A stretch of DNA of 56,436 nt from contig OMVB01000043.1 of assembly GCA_900314395.1 (NCBI GenBank), positions 1 through 56,436 on the forward strand. The letters are read 5' to 3'. The notes under the pieces are model-generated. The model was not told the origin of the DNA. It searched no databases and worked only from the letters and a program-made list of their open reading frames with translations. Every line of letters begins with the position of its first letter. Within the stretch, counting starts at the first letter, position 1. Origin of the DNA: an uncultured Prevotellaceae bacterium (lineage in GTDB: Bacteria; Bacteroidota; Bacteroidia; Bacteroidales; UBA932). Below are positions 38,719 to 48,257 of this stretch, piece by piece. The position numbers and the translations under genes are program-made.

Positions 38719-40027
38719 GGCATATCAAAGGGTTTACACCCAACTGGAGGCCATCACCAAGGCAACCGTTTCACTCAAGGCAAAAGGCGTTTCCAACGAC
38801 GATCTTGCAATTGTAGACGGACGCCTTGCCCAGGTGGTACGTACAAAAGGTGACCTTGTCACGCTCCAGATTTTCTCCGGCACGGAAGGCATTCCTACAA
38901 ACGCAGAGGTCAAGTTCCTTGGCGCGCCTCCTACCCTTAAAGTGAGTGATCAGCTTTCCGGACGTTTCTTTGACGCTTACGGACATCCTATCGACGGCGG
39001 CCCTGAGGTAGAGGGTGAAGAAAGGCAGATCGGCGGTCCGTCGGTGAACCCGTACAAACGCCGTCAGCCGTCGCAGCTCATCCCTACCGGCATCGCCGGC
39101 ATCGACCTCAACAACACCCTGGTATCGGGGCAGAAGATCCCATTCTTCGCAGACCCGGACCAGCCTTACAACCAGGTGATGGCCGATGTCGCACTGAGGG
39201 CCGATGTCGACAAGATTATCCTTGGCGGAATGGGTCTTTCCAACGACGATTACCTTTTCTTCCGCCACAGTTTCGAGGCTGCGGGCGCCCTTGAAAAGAT
39301 TATCTGCTTCGTGAACACCACGGAGGAGCCCCCGGTTGAACGTCTGCTCATCCCGGACATGGCCCTTACGGCCGCAGAATACTTTGCAGCGGACAAGAAT
39401 GAAAAAGTCCTTGTGCTGCTCACCGACATGACGCTGTACGCCGATGCCCTTTCAATCGTGAGCAACCGTATGGACCAGATTCCTTCCAAGGACAGTATGC
39501 CGGGTTCCCTTTATTCAGACCTTGCAAAAATATACGAGAAAGCAGTACAGCTGCCCTCGGGAGGTTCCATCACCATCATAGCCGTTACCACGCTGAACGA
39601 CGGAGACATCACCCACGCCATCCCGGACAACACGGGTTATATCACTGAGGGTCAGCTCTTCCTTCGCGCTGACTCGGATTCGGGAAAAGTCATCATCGAC
39701 CCGTTCCGCAGCCTGTCCCGTCTTAAACAGCTGGTTCAGGGCAAGAAGACCCGCGAGGACCACAGCCAGGTTATGAATGCAAGCGTGCGCCTTTACGCGG
39801 ATGCCCAGAATGCAAAGACAAAGCTGGAGAACGGTTTTGACCTTTCAGACTACGACCACCGCTGCCTTGCATACGCCAAGGAGTATGCCACAAGGCTGCT
39901 TTCGATTGACGTTAATATCAAAATCGACGAAATGCTGGACACCGCATGGGAGCTGTTCGCAAACTACTTCTCCCCCGCAGAGACCGGTATCCGCCAGGCA
40001 TTCATTGACAAGTACTGGAAGAAATAA
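38708..40027 (+). CDS. ntpB: V-type ATP synthase subunit B
   Basis: 439 residues, non-catalytic nucleotide-binding subunit. It lacks a Walker A loop (PTGIAGIDLNNTLVSGQKIPFF stands where it would be) as expected of B, and has LLTDMTLYADALSIVSNRM and the PGSLYSDLAKIYEKA segment typical of the family. Alternates with A in the hexamer head. Its ATG lies inside the end of ntpA and its stop overlaps ntpD by 1 nt (TAATG), so expression is tightly coupled. Confidence 0.96.
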   Translation: MATKAYQRVYTQLEAITKATVSLKAKGVSNDDLAIVDGRLAQVVRTKGDLVTLQIFSGTEGIPTNAEVKFLGAPPTLKVSDQLSGRFFDAYGHPIDGGPEVEGEERQIGGPSVNPYKRRQPSQLIPTGIAGIDLNNTLVSGQKIPFFADPDQPYNQVMADVALRADVDKIILGGMGLSNDDYLFFRHSFEAAGALEKIICFVNTTEEPPVERLLIPDMALTAAEYFAADKNEKVLVLLTDMTLYADALSIVSNRMDQIPSKDSMPGSLYSDLAKIYEKAVQLPSGGSITIIAVTTLNDGDITHAIPDNTGYITEGQLFLRADSDSGKVIIDPFRSLSRLKQLVQGKKTREDHSQVMNASVRLYADAQNAKTKLENGFDLSDYDHRCLAYAKEYATRLLSIDVNIKIDEMLDTAWELFANYFSPAETGIRQAFIDKYWKK

Positions 40028-40635
40028 TGGCAATTAAGTTTCAATATAACAAGACGTCGCTGAACAACCTTGGCAAGCAGCTGAAGGTCCGCCAGAACGC
40101 TCTCCCTACCCTTCAGAACAAGGAGAGCGCCCTGAGGATGGAGGTGCGCAAGGCCAAGGAGTACTCGGACAAACTTGTTCTTGATCTTGAAGCCAGCCTG
40201 CGCAGCTATGATTACCTGGCTGCACTTTGGAACGAATTTGAGCCGGGTCTCATATCCATCAAGGATGTGGAACTGGTTACGGTGAAGGTTGCCGGAGTGA
40301 AGACTCCCGCCCTGAAGGACATCACATATGAGATTGCCCCCTTCAACGCCTTTACCAAGCCGGCCTGGTTTGCAGACGGAGTGGCCATTCTTAAGGAGAT
40401 CTCCAGACTTGGAATCGAGTCCGAGGTCTACAAGGAGAAAAGCCGCATCCTGGAGTTCCAGAGGAAAAAGACAACCCAGAAGGTGAACCTGTACGAAAAG
40501 GTTCAGATTCCCGGTTACAAGGAGGCCATCCGCAAGATCAAGCGCTACATGGAGGACGAGGAAAACCTTAGCAAAGCATCGTCAAAGATAGTCAAGAGCC
40601 GCCACGCCGCGGAAGAAGAGGAGGAAGCCGTATGA
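40027..40635 (+). CDS. ntpD: V-type ATP synthase subunit D
   Basis: 202 residues, the central rotor stalk subunit. Two long coiled helices: N-terminal (KTSLNNLGKQLKVRQNALPT) and C-terminal (RRKKTTQKVNLYEKVQIPGY then KRYMEDEENLSKASSKIVK), the latter carrying the family's conserved KVNLYEK-type motif. The acidic tail EEEEEAV is short. Overlaps ntpI by 4 nt (ATGA). Confidence 0.93.
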   Translation: MAIKFQYNKTSLNNLGKQLKVRQNALPTLQNKESALRMEVRKAKEYSDKLVLDLEASLRSYDYLAALWNEFEPGLISIKDVELVTVKVAGVKTPALKDITYEIAPFNAFTKPAWFADGVAILKEISRLGIESEVYKEKSRILEFQRKKTTQKVNLYEKVQIPGYKEAIRKIKRYMEDEENLSKASSKIVKSRHAAEEEEEAV

Positions 40636-42443
40636 TTTCAAAAATGACAAAATACTCCTTCATCCTCCTGAGCGGGGATAAGGAAAGCTTCCTTGAGAAG
40701 CTTGGCGCCCTTGGCCTTGTAGACATAGTGCGTTCCGCCAAACCGGTGGACGAGCGTTCTTCGCAGCTGCTGTCAGAGACAGATTCTCTTCGCAAGGCGA
40801 TCGACATACTGGAAAAGGCCGACGGCATCGCAGAAGGCAGCATTTCCACATCGGATCCAAAGGCCGATGTCTACGCTGCGGTAGATGAAATCGACGCTGC
40901 AAAAGCCGCCCTGGACAAAGCGGAACAGGACTGCAAAAGGATTCTTCCATGGGGAGAATTCCAACCGGAAAAGATATCGGCCCTGGAAAGGTCCGGCTGC
41001 AAAGTCCGTTTCTATGAGGTAGCTAAAAAGCAGTTCAAAGAGAGCTGGAACGAGTTCGCGCCCGTAACCGTTATCTCCGATGACGGTGTAAAGGTGCGCT
41101 TTGTGACAGCCTCCGACGCAGCATCGGACTACAACTTCCCTGTTCCTGGTATTCCCGCACCGGAGATGAGCGGCAAGGAAGCCCTGGCCGCAAAAGGACT
41201 CTGCGAAGACAGGCTTAAAACAGCAACGGAGAAGCTTCTGTGCCTGAAATCCAGCCTGCCTGCGCTTAAGTCTTCATATAAGAAATCGCTGGTGGATCTT
41301 GACCGTTATCTGGCCGCTACAACGTCGGAATCGGCAGCGGAAGAAACGCTGTGCATTTACACCGGCTTTGCTCCCACGGAGAACGACAGCCAGCTGAAGG
41401 AAGCCTTCGAATCGATGGAGGATGTTTTCTTCCTCCGCGAAGATGCCACAGTGGAAGACCGGCCCCCTATCAGCCTCAAGAACAATAAGTTCACCCGGAT
41501 GTTCACCGTACTTACAGACATGTACGGACGCCCGGAATACAACGGCTTCGACCCTACACCCTACATATCGGTATTCTTCATGCTGTTCTTTGCCTTCTGC
41601 ATGGGAGACGCGGGATACGGACTTGTACTGATCGGCCTGGGTCTGCTGCTGCGCAAGGCAAAAGGCTTCGCCTCTTTTGCTCCGCTGGTTGTTACATTGG
41701 GCGTTGCAACCACGGTTATCGGATTCCTGTTCCATACCTTCTTCTCAATGGACATCGCAGAATGGGAAATCTTTGCTCCCGTGAAGGGGGTTTTCCTGCC
41801 GTCCAAGATTGCGGGGTATGACGGCACGATGGTTCTGGCCATCCTGGTGGGTATCCTTCATATCTGCCTGGCCCTTATAGTCAAGACCGTCTATGCCACA
41901 AAGAATCACGGATTCCTGGGTTCCCTTGGCACATGGGGCTGGACGCTGCTTATTGTAGGCGGCGTGATTGTGGGCGGTCTCTCCCTGGGAGGCGTGCTTG
42001 ACGCGGCCGTAACAAAATGGATTGTCATCGCAATAGGCATACTGTCTGCGCTTGGAATCTTCTTCCTGAACGACCTGCATCGCAACCCGCTGATTAATGT
42101 GGGGGCAGGTCTCTGGGAGACATACAATACCGCTACAGGCCTTCTGGGAGACGTTCTCAGTTACCTGCGACTTTACGCGCTGGGCCTTGCCGGAGCCATG
42201 CTTGGCTTCGCCTTCAACGACCTTGGTGCCAAGGTCCTGGGAGACGGCGCCATTCTAAATTGGGTATTCTTCATACTGATTGTGCTGATAGGCCATGTTC
42301 TCAATATGGCCATGGCCGTACTGGGAGCCTTCGTGCATCCCCTCCGACTCAACTTCCTGGAGTTCTTCAAGAATTCCGGATACGAGGGCGGCGCACGCAT
42401 CTACGATCCTTTGAAAAATACCGCTGAAGAAGAAAATGAATAA
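40632..42443 (+). CDS. ntpI: V-type ATP synthase subunit I
   Basis: 603 residues, the membrane stator subunit. Residues 1-320 are cytosolic with a helical stalk-binding part; from about residue 310 there are seven or eight membrane helices. The conserved block SYLRLYALGLAGAMLGFAFN (about 505-525) carries the essential Arg that faces the K-ring Glu, and GHVLNMAMAVLGAFVHPLRL follows. Length is on the short side but normal for this operon type. Gap of 28 nt to ntpK. Confidence 0.94.
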   Translation: MISKMTKYSFILLSGDKESFLEKLGALGLVDIVRSAKPVDERSSQLLSETDSLRKAIDILEKADGIAEGSISTSDPKADVYAAVDEIDAAKAALDKAEQDCKRILPWGEFQPEKISALERSGCKVRFYEVAKKQFKESWNEFAPVTVISDDGVKVRFVTASDAASDYNFPVPGIPAPEMSGKEALAAKGLCEDRLKTATEKLLCLKSSLPALKSSYKKSLVDLDRYLAATTSESAAEETLCIYTGFAPTENDSQLKEAFESMEDVFFLREDATVEDRPPISLKNNKFTRMFTVLTDMYGRPEYNGFDPTPYISVFFMLFFAFCMGDAGYGLVLIGLGLLLRKAKGFASFAPLVVTLGVATTVIGFLFHTFFSMDIAEWEIFAPVKGVFLPSKIAGYDGTMVLAILVGILHICLALIVKTVYATKNHGFLGSLGTWGWTLLIVGGVIVGGLSLGGVLDAAVTKWIVIAIGILSALGIFFLNDLHRNPLINVGAGLWETYNTATGLLGDVLSYLRLYALGLAGAMLGFAFNDLGAKVLGDGAILNWVFFILIVLIGHVLNMAMAVLGAFVHPLRLNFLEFFKNSGYEGGARIYDPLKNTAEEENE

Positions 42444-42450
42444 AATATAA

Positions 42451-42903
<453 letters not shown>

Positions 42904-42967
42904 GCCCCGGACACAAATTATTTCACCAAAAGAAAGGAATAGATTATCCGTCTGTCGCTTAACAGGT

Positions 42968-44110
42968 TTAATCGGGTTTTACAAAGTGGTTGTAGAGGCG
43001 GGTGAGGGTGCCATTGATGATGTTCTGGTCACCGTCGCCATCTACCTTGCAGCCACTGCTTATCATCACAAAACCAAAGCTGCGATCAGGGGCGAAATAC
43101 ATGGCACTGCGAAGCCCGTAGGCACCGCCGGTATGGCCGATCAGCTCCACACCCTCTACACGTTTGTCGCTGTGATTGATAGCCAGGCCGTAATTCTCCT
43201 CAGAAGAACGCGGCGTCTGCATGGACCTTGAATGCTCCTCTGAAATCAGCCGGACACCGTCCGGAGACGTGCCGAATCCCATATGCATCATCATGTAGCG
43301 GGCAAGGTCGCAGGCAGAAATCTTCATTCCGCCCGTAGGAGAAAAGACCGGAGTATCGTATCCGAACCTGTAATTTGCAATACGCTCGCTGCGGGGTGCG
43401 TAAGCATCGGTCTGTTCTACCATGGCATCGGCCTTGGCATCATAGGAATATAGTTTCACAAAACGGGAAGCATCCAAAGAATCTACACAATAGCCGCCAT
43501 AAAGGCCCAGAGGTTCAAGGACATGGTGGACAACGTATTGGTCGAACCGTTCTCCGGACAGCTTTTCAATGAAAGTACCCACCATATTGTAGTTAAGGTT
43601 GCAGTACTCGTAACCGGCACCGGGCTCATAGTCATTGTAGCACTTTGCCCAGTCCGGATTAACCTCCGGGTTGATGACATCAAGGGTAAAATAGCCCTGG
43701 CTGTCATTCAGGCTGGAAGTGTGGGACATCAGGAGTTCCAGGGTGATAACCTTGTCCGGGAACTTGGGATTGCGGACTGTGAAACCGGCAAGCTCGCTTA
43801 CGTCAGTATCAAGGGAAACGAGTCCCTTCTCCACCAGCTGAAGCATGGAAACAGCGCTGAAAGACTTTGAAATGGAAGCAATCCTGAAAAGGGAATTATC
43901 CTGCACAGGTGCCTGAGTTTCAATATCTGAAACACCAAAGTTAGCATGGTATACAATTTTGTTATCCTTGACCACGGCAACCGCCAGGCCTACATTGCCC
44001 ATCTGTGCGCGATAGGCTTCAATATCCTCTTCAAATGCTTGTTCACGGCTCTTGCCGCAGGAAACCAAAAGAACTGAAATTGTTAATGCAAAAAAGATAA
44101 TCCTCTTCAT
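42968..44110 (-). CDS. Beta-lactamase-family serine hydrolase, lipoprotein
   Basis: 380 residues with lipoprotein signal MKRIIFFALTISVLLVSCGK (lipidated Cys18). Class C beta-lactamase/DD-peptidase-like motifs: S-x-x-K in RIASISKSFSAV (about residues 76-80), Y-x-N as YEYCNLNYNMVG and a late HTGGAYGLRS replacing KTG. Such periplasmic hydrolases are usually esterases, D-aminopeptidases or peptidoglycan-linked enzymes, rarely true beta-lactamases. A -7-like TATTTTTG on the minus strand (44128-44135) lies just upstream. Divergent from priA. Confidence 0.87.
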   Translation of the reverse strand: MKRIIFFALTISVLLVSCGKSREQAFEEDIEAYRAQMGNVGLAVAVVKDNKIVYHANFGVSDIETQAPVQDNSLFRIASISKSFSAVSMLQLVEKGLVSLDTDVSELAGFTVRNPKFPDKVITLELLMSHTSSLNDSQGYFTLDVINPEVNPDWAKCYNDYEPGAGYEYCNLNYNMVGTFIEKLSGERFDQYVVHHVLEPLGLYGGYCVDSLDASRFVKLYSYDAKADAMVEQTDAYAPRSERIANYRFGYDTPVFSPTGGMKISACDLARYMMMHMGFGTSPDGVRLISEEHSRSMQTPRSSEENYGLAINHSDKRVEGVELIGHTGGAYGLRSAMYFAPDRSFGFVMISSGCKVDGDGDQNIINGTLTRLYNHFVKPD

Positions 44111-44184
44111 GACTTAAATGTTTTCTACAAAAATAGTGATTTTTTATTACAAAGTTCTGAGGTTTATTGATTATCTTAGCGGTG

Positions 44185-46278
44185 ATGGAAGGAAAAAGAT
44201 ATATAAAAGTGGTCGTCCCGCTAAGGCTGGACTGGCAGCCCTATTACCTTCTGCCGGACGGAATGGATGTGCGCCGAGGCAGCAGGATTAAGGTTTCATT
44301 CGCCGGCCGCAGCTACAGCGGAGTGGTATGGGAGACCGACTGCCCCGCCCCTTCCAAAGAGACAAATGTCAGATACGCCGATGCAGCCGAGCCGCTCCCG
44401 GACATTACGGAGAACGAACTCAAGCTCTGGAAGTTCATAGCCGACTACTACCTGTGCACGATCGGCGAAGTCTACAAAATAGCCTGCCCCACAGGGATCG
44501 TCCGCTATGACAGGTCCGCAAAACTTGCCAAACTAAGGGAGTCCCTTGACGACAAGATTGCCAAGGCCGATGCCGCCCGTGACGGCACAAAGAAAAAAGC
44601 CGCACTGCAGGAGGCCATTGCAAACCTTCAATCCCAGATTGCCCTGCTGGACGACACCCTGCCTTGGGAGCCCGTCCAGACAAAACTGAGCAAAGCCCAG
44701 ACGGAAGCCCTTGGAGCCATCAGAAAGGCATTTATCGATGGCCGGCCCGCCCTTCTGGACGGGGTAACCGGCTCCGGGAAAACAGAAGTCTATATTACCC
44801 TGGCGAGCGAAGCCCTGGCCCAGGGCCGCAACGCGCTGATACTGGTCCCGGAAATTGCCCTGAGCGGGCAGTTGGAAGCCCGGCTCCAGGCATACTTTGG
44901 CCCGCGCCTCTACACATACCACTCCGCAGAAACCGCCGTTCAGAGAAGCATCGTGACCGATGCCGTCAGGAAAAAGCCCTACGTTGTCCTGGGAACAAGG
45001 TCCGCCATCTTCCTGCCCCACACCAACCTTGGGCTGGTTGTAGTAGACGAGGAGCACGACGGCGCTTACAAGCAGGACTCCGCGCCCAGGTACAACGGTC
45101 GCGACTGCGCCGCCGTCCTTGCCTCCCTTCACAGCGCCCGTTTCCTGCTGGGCTCCGCCACCCCTTCTCTGGAAACCCTGTATAACTGCAATACCGGCAA
45201 GTACGCCCGTATCTCATTGAAAGAGAGATACTTCGGCAGCTCCGCCGCAAAAGTGGAAATAGTAGATACAACTGCGGAATACAAGAAAAACGGCATGGTT
45301 GGCAGCTTCTCAAGAAAGCTGGCGGACCAAATCAAAAAGACGCTGGCCGCTGGCGGCCAGGTACTTATCCTGAGAGCTCGCCGGGCCTATTCCACCGCCG
45401 TCCAGTGCACCCAGTGCGGAGAAATCATAAAATGCCCGCACTGCAACGTCCCCATGAGTTTCCATAAAGACACCGGCAAATTGGTCTGCCATTATTGCGG
45501 CGCCAGGAAAACGCTGGAAGCCTGCCCCTCATGCGGCGGGATGCTTCAAGGCATCGGCTCAGGCACACAGAAAATAGAAGAAGAGACATCGGCCCTTTTC
45601 CCTGAGGCCAGAATCGCCCGGCTGGACGGGGACACACCGGCACCCGCCCGCAAAGAAATCACGGAAAGCTTCGCCAATGGCCGGCTGGATATCCTCATTG
45701 GCACACAAATGCTCGTTAAGGGTTTCGATTTTCCGGGGTTGCAACTGGTCGCTGCAATCGGCGCAGACAGCCTGACAGGCCTCATGGACTTCCGGGCCGA
45801 CGAAAAGGCAGTCCAGATTCTTTCCCAGCTTCGCGGACGCGCCGGCAGACGCGGCAATTCCGGCATGCTGGTTATCCAGACTTCCCGCAGCTCGCATCCC
45901 GTTTACAAACTGCTCGCGGGTCTTTCCGGGGCAGAAGACTTCGAGTCGGAAATGAACGCCCAGAGACAAGCCTTCGGCTATCCGCCATATACCAGAATGA
46001 CGGATCTGATACTTCAGGACAGTTTTGAGGCCCGCCTGGACAACCTCTCCATGCTGCTCGCGCTCCGGCTCAGGCAAAGCGGCATAGGCACCGTCCTGGG
46101 CCCTTTCCCACCGCAAATAGACAGAATCGCCGGCAAATTCATCCGCCAAATCAGGATCACCATGCCACGCGACAAACAGCTCGCCATAGCCAAAGAAAAG
46201 CTCCGCAGCATTGTCGCCGACTTCGAAACCTTCCATAAATGGTCTGCCCACATCGCCATCGACGTTGATCCCCAGTAG
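44185..46278 (+). CDS. priA: Primosomal protein N' (replication restart helicase PriA)
   Basis: About 697 residues from the ATG giving MEGKRYIKVVVPLRL; the frame opens six codons earlier at a TTG but the ATG fits the family. Order: 3'-DNA-binding domain (1-105), helicase Walker A DGVTGSGKTEVY (about 190), DExH box VVDEEHDGAYKQ (about 285), eight zinc-binding Cys in CTQCGEIIKCPHC and CHYCGARKTLEACPSCGG (about 405-455), and QMLVKGFDFPGL in the C-terminal lobe. Restarts collapsed forks by loading DnaB. A little shorter than many Bacteroidota PriA proteins. Followed by hairpin element B. Confidence 0.93.
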   Translation: MEGKRYIKVVVPLRLDWQPYYLLPDGMDVRRGSRIKVSFAGRSYSGVVWETDCPAPSKETNVRYADAAEPLPDITENELKLWKFIADYYLCTIGEVYKIACPTGIVRYDRSAKLAKLRESLDDKIAKADAARDGTKKKAALQEAIANLQSQIALLDDTLPWEPVQTKLSKAQTEALGAIRKAFIDGRPALLDGVTGSGKTEVYITLASEALAQGRNALILVPEIALSGQLEARLQAYFGPRLYTYHSAETAVQRSIVTDAVRKKPYVVLGTRSAIFLPHTNLGLVVVDEEHDGAYKQDSAPRYNGRDCAAVLASLHSARFLLGSATPSLETLYNCNTGKYARISLKERYFGSSAAKVEIVDTTAEYKKNGMVGSFSRKLADQIKKTLAAGGQVLILRARRAYSTAVQCTQCGEIIKCPHCNVPMSFHKDTGKLVCHYCGARKTLEACPSCGGMLQGIGSGTQKIEEETSALFPEARIARLDGDTPAPARKEITESFANGRLDILIGTQMLVKGFDFPGLQLVAAIGADSLTGLMDFRADEKAVQILSQLRGRAGRRGNSGMLVIQTSRSSHPVYKLLAGLSGAEDFESEMNAQRQAFGYPPYTRMTDLILQDSFEARLDNLSMLLALRLRQSGIGTVLGPFPPQIDRIAGKFIRQIRITMPRDKQLAIAKEKLRSIVADFETFHKWSAHIAIDVDPQ

Positions 46279-46324
46279 AAGGTGGTAAACCTGCCATAGT
46301 ATCGTAAAACAGCTTGGTATAGTA

Positions 46325-46389
46325 AACCTGCCCTGATATCCAAAAGCCATGGACCCATATTATTTGGCTTTTGGATATCAGGGCAGGTT
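46325..46389. repeat. Hairpin element B with conserved ATGGACCC loop and a perfect 24-bp stem
   Basis: Arms 46325-46348 and 46366-46389 pair at all 24 positions around the 17-nt loop ATGGACCCATATTATTT. The inner 10 bp plus loop (46339-46375) match element A at 30.6 kb, with compensatory changes. The 11-mer GTAAACCTGCC is present in the left flank/arm (46322-46332) and again at 46285-46295. Lies 47 nt after the priA stop and upstream of the parA promoter. Confidence 0.75.
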
Positions 46390-46432
46390 ATTAATTATCG
46401 AATCTCTGTATTAATTTATTAGAGTCTATATA

Positions 46433-46464
46433 TTTGAATCTTTTGACAGAAATAAGTATATTTG
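46433..46464 (+). promoter_or_regulatory. Putative promoter of parA
   Basis: TTTG at 46433-46436, 20 nt, TATATTTG at 46457-46464. The ATG of parA follows 64 nt later. Confidence 0.55.
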
Positions 46465-46528
46465 CAGGTTGCATAATGTACAATTTTTGCAGGAAATACA
46501 ACTTTGCTAGAAAATAAAGAAAAATTAT

Positions 46529-47332
46529 ATGGGTAAAGTCATAGCAATAGCCAACCAGAAAGGCGGAGTAGGCAAAACCACAACGGCCATAAACCTAGCC
46601 GCATCCCTGGCAGTATTGGAAAAAAAGGTCCTGATCATAGACTCAGACCCGCAGGCCAATACCACATCCGGCCTTAACTTTTCCCCGGAAAACGACCAGA
46701 AAAGAACCCTATACGAGGTCCTCATCGGGCAGCTGAACATAAGCGACGCCCTTATCCAGACAGAAATGAACAACCTGCACATGATTCCCTCCAACATCAA
46801 CCTTGTCGGAGCAGAAATCGAAATGCTGCAGCTGGATAACCACGAATCCATAATGAAGTCCGCCCTGGACACCATTAAAGACGACTACGACTACGTAATC
46901 ATCGACTGCTCCCCCTCACTGGGCCTCATCACAGTTAACGCCCTGGTCGCATCCGACTCCGTCATAATCCCCGTCCAGCCGGAATTCTTCGCTCTTGAAG
47001 GCCTTGGAAAACTGCTCCAGACCATCAGGATAGTCCAGAACAGCCTGAACCCGGAGCTCACCATCGAAGGCTTTGTAGTGACGATGTTTGACGGCCGAAC
47101 CAAAGTACACACACAGGTTGTAGGAGAGCTCCGCGAGCACTTCAAGGACATGGTATTCAAGACCATCATCCAAAGGAACATCCGCCTGTCCGAAGCCCCC
47201 TCACACGGCAAACCCATCATCCTTTACGACGTGATGAGCAACGGAACAACCAATTATTTAAACCTTGCAAAAGAGGTGCTCCAGCGCAACTCTGAATACC
47301 CTCTTGACGATGAAGGAGAAGACTATGAATAA
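46529..47332 (+). CDS. parA: Chromosome-partitioning ATPase ParA/Soj
   Basis: 267 residues, Walker-type ATPase. Deviant Walker A KGGVGKTTTAINLA at about residues 11-24 with the signature Lys, Walker A' IDSDPQANTTSG (about 40-51) and IIDCSPSLGLITVNAL (about 122). No N-terminal DNA-binding extension, so it is the short chromosomal Soj type. Works with ParB and parS in origin segregation and replication control. ParA and ParB genes overlap by 8 nt. No parS copy (TGTTTCACGTGAAACA) was seen in the window. Confidence 0.95.
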   Translation: MGKVIAIANQKGGVGKTTTAINLAASLAVLEKKVLIIDSDPQANTTSGLNFSPENDQKRTLYEVLIGQLNISDALIQTEMNNLHMIPSNINLVGAEIEMLQLDNHESIMKSALDTIKDDYDYVIIDCSPSLGLITVNALVASDSVIIPVQPEFFALEGLGKLLQTIRIVQNSLNPELTIEGFVVTMFDGRTKVHTQVVGELREHFKDMVFKTIIQRNIRLSEAPSHGKPIILYDVMSNGTTNYLNLAKEVLQRNSEYPLDDEGEDYE

Positions 47333-48254
47333 ACCGGTACACGGCCTTGGAAAAGGCCTCGGCGCGCTTCTTGGCGACGTCGACAGCGTTCAGACACTCC
47401 GCAAGCCGATCGGCTATGTCAACAAACAGATAGCAGGCTCCAAGGAGCCCCAGGACACATCGGACATACTCCGCATCCCTATCGACATGATAGAACCCAA
47501 CCCCTTCCAGCCCAGGATGTCATTTGACAAAGAGGCACTGGAAGAGCTGGCGGAATCCATCCGCACCTTCGGCCTGATACAACCCGTAACCGTACGCAAC
47601 AAAGTTAACGGCAAGTATCAGATAATCAGCGGAGAACGCCGCTACCGCGCCTGCCGCCTGGCCGGGCTAGACATGATTCCCGCATACATCCGCGCCGCCA
47701 ACGACCAGGGAATGCTGGAGATGGCCATCGTAGAGAATATCCAGAGAGAGAACCTGGACCCTATAGAAGTAGCCATGAGCTACCGCCGCCTCATAGAGGA
47801 ATGCAATCTTACACAGGAGCAGATGGCAGAGAGAGTAGGCAAGAAACGCGTTTCCGTTACAAACTACCTGCGACTTCTCAAACTCCCCGCAAAGGTTCAG
47901 CACGACATCAAAGTAGGCCTGCTGAGCGTTGGCCACGCCAAAGTCCTGCTCTCCGTTGAAGACCCCATGCTCCAGGAGCAGCTCTGCGACCTCGTAATAA
48001 AGAACGACATGAGTGTACGCGCCCTTGAGGACAAGCTCAAGAAGCTGGCCAAAGGGGAAGAAGAGCCCGCACCCGCCAAGGAGCAGGAACTCCCGGACGA
48101 CTATTACAGGGTACTCGAACACCTTGGAAAATACTTCGGAAACAATATAAGCCTCAAGCGTTCCGCCAACGGCAAAGGTACAATGACGGTTAGGTTCGAC
48201 TCCGACAGCGAGATGCAAGCCTTCCTTAAAGCACTGGAGGACTCAGGGATTTAA
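47325..48254 (+). CDS. parB: Chromosome-partitioning protein ParB
   Basis: About 309 residues from the ATG giving MNKPVHGLGKGLGALLGD, the usual ParB N-terminus; the open frame extends 20 codons upstream through the end of parA. ParB/Sulfiredoxin CTPase domain: IPIDMIEPNPFQPR and the motif GERRYRACRLAG (about 105-116), ENIQRENLDPIEVA; then the helix-turn-helix LTQEQMAERVGKKRVSVTNYLRLL that binds parS. A C-terminal dimer domain follows a linker rich in Pro/Glu. Followed 3 nt later by the DUF5683 gene, a common Bacteroidota order. Confidence 0.94.
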   Translation: MNKPVHGLGKGLGALLGDVDSVQTLRKPIGYVNKQIAGSKEPQDTSDILRIPIDMIEPNPFQPRMSFDKEALEELAESIRTFGLIQPVTVRNKVNGKYQIISGERRYRACRLAGLDMIPAYIRAANDQGMLEMAIVENIQRENLDPIEVAMSYRRLIEECNLTQEQMAERVGKKRVSVTNYLRLLKLPAKVQHDIKVGLLSVGHAKVLLSVEDPMLQEQLCDLVIKNDMSVRALEDKLKKLAKGEEEPAPAKEQELPDDYYRVLEHLGKYFGNNISLKRSANGKGTMTVRFDSDSEMQAFLKALEDSGI

Positions 48255-48257
48255 CCG

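Noticed and set aside
42968..44110. Antibiotic-resistance beta-lactamase
   Set aside because: The motifs fit the broad serine-hydrolase family with HTG in place of KTG and no resistance context; a housekeeping envelope enzyme is more likely.
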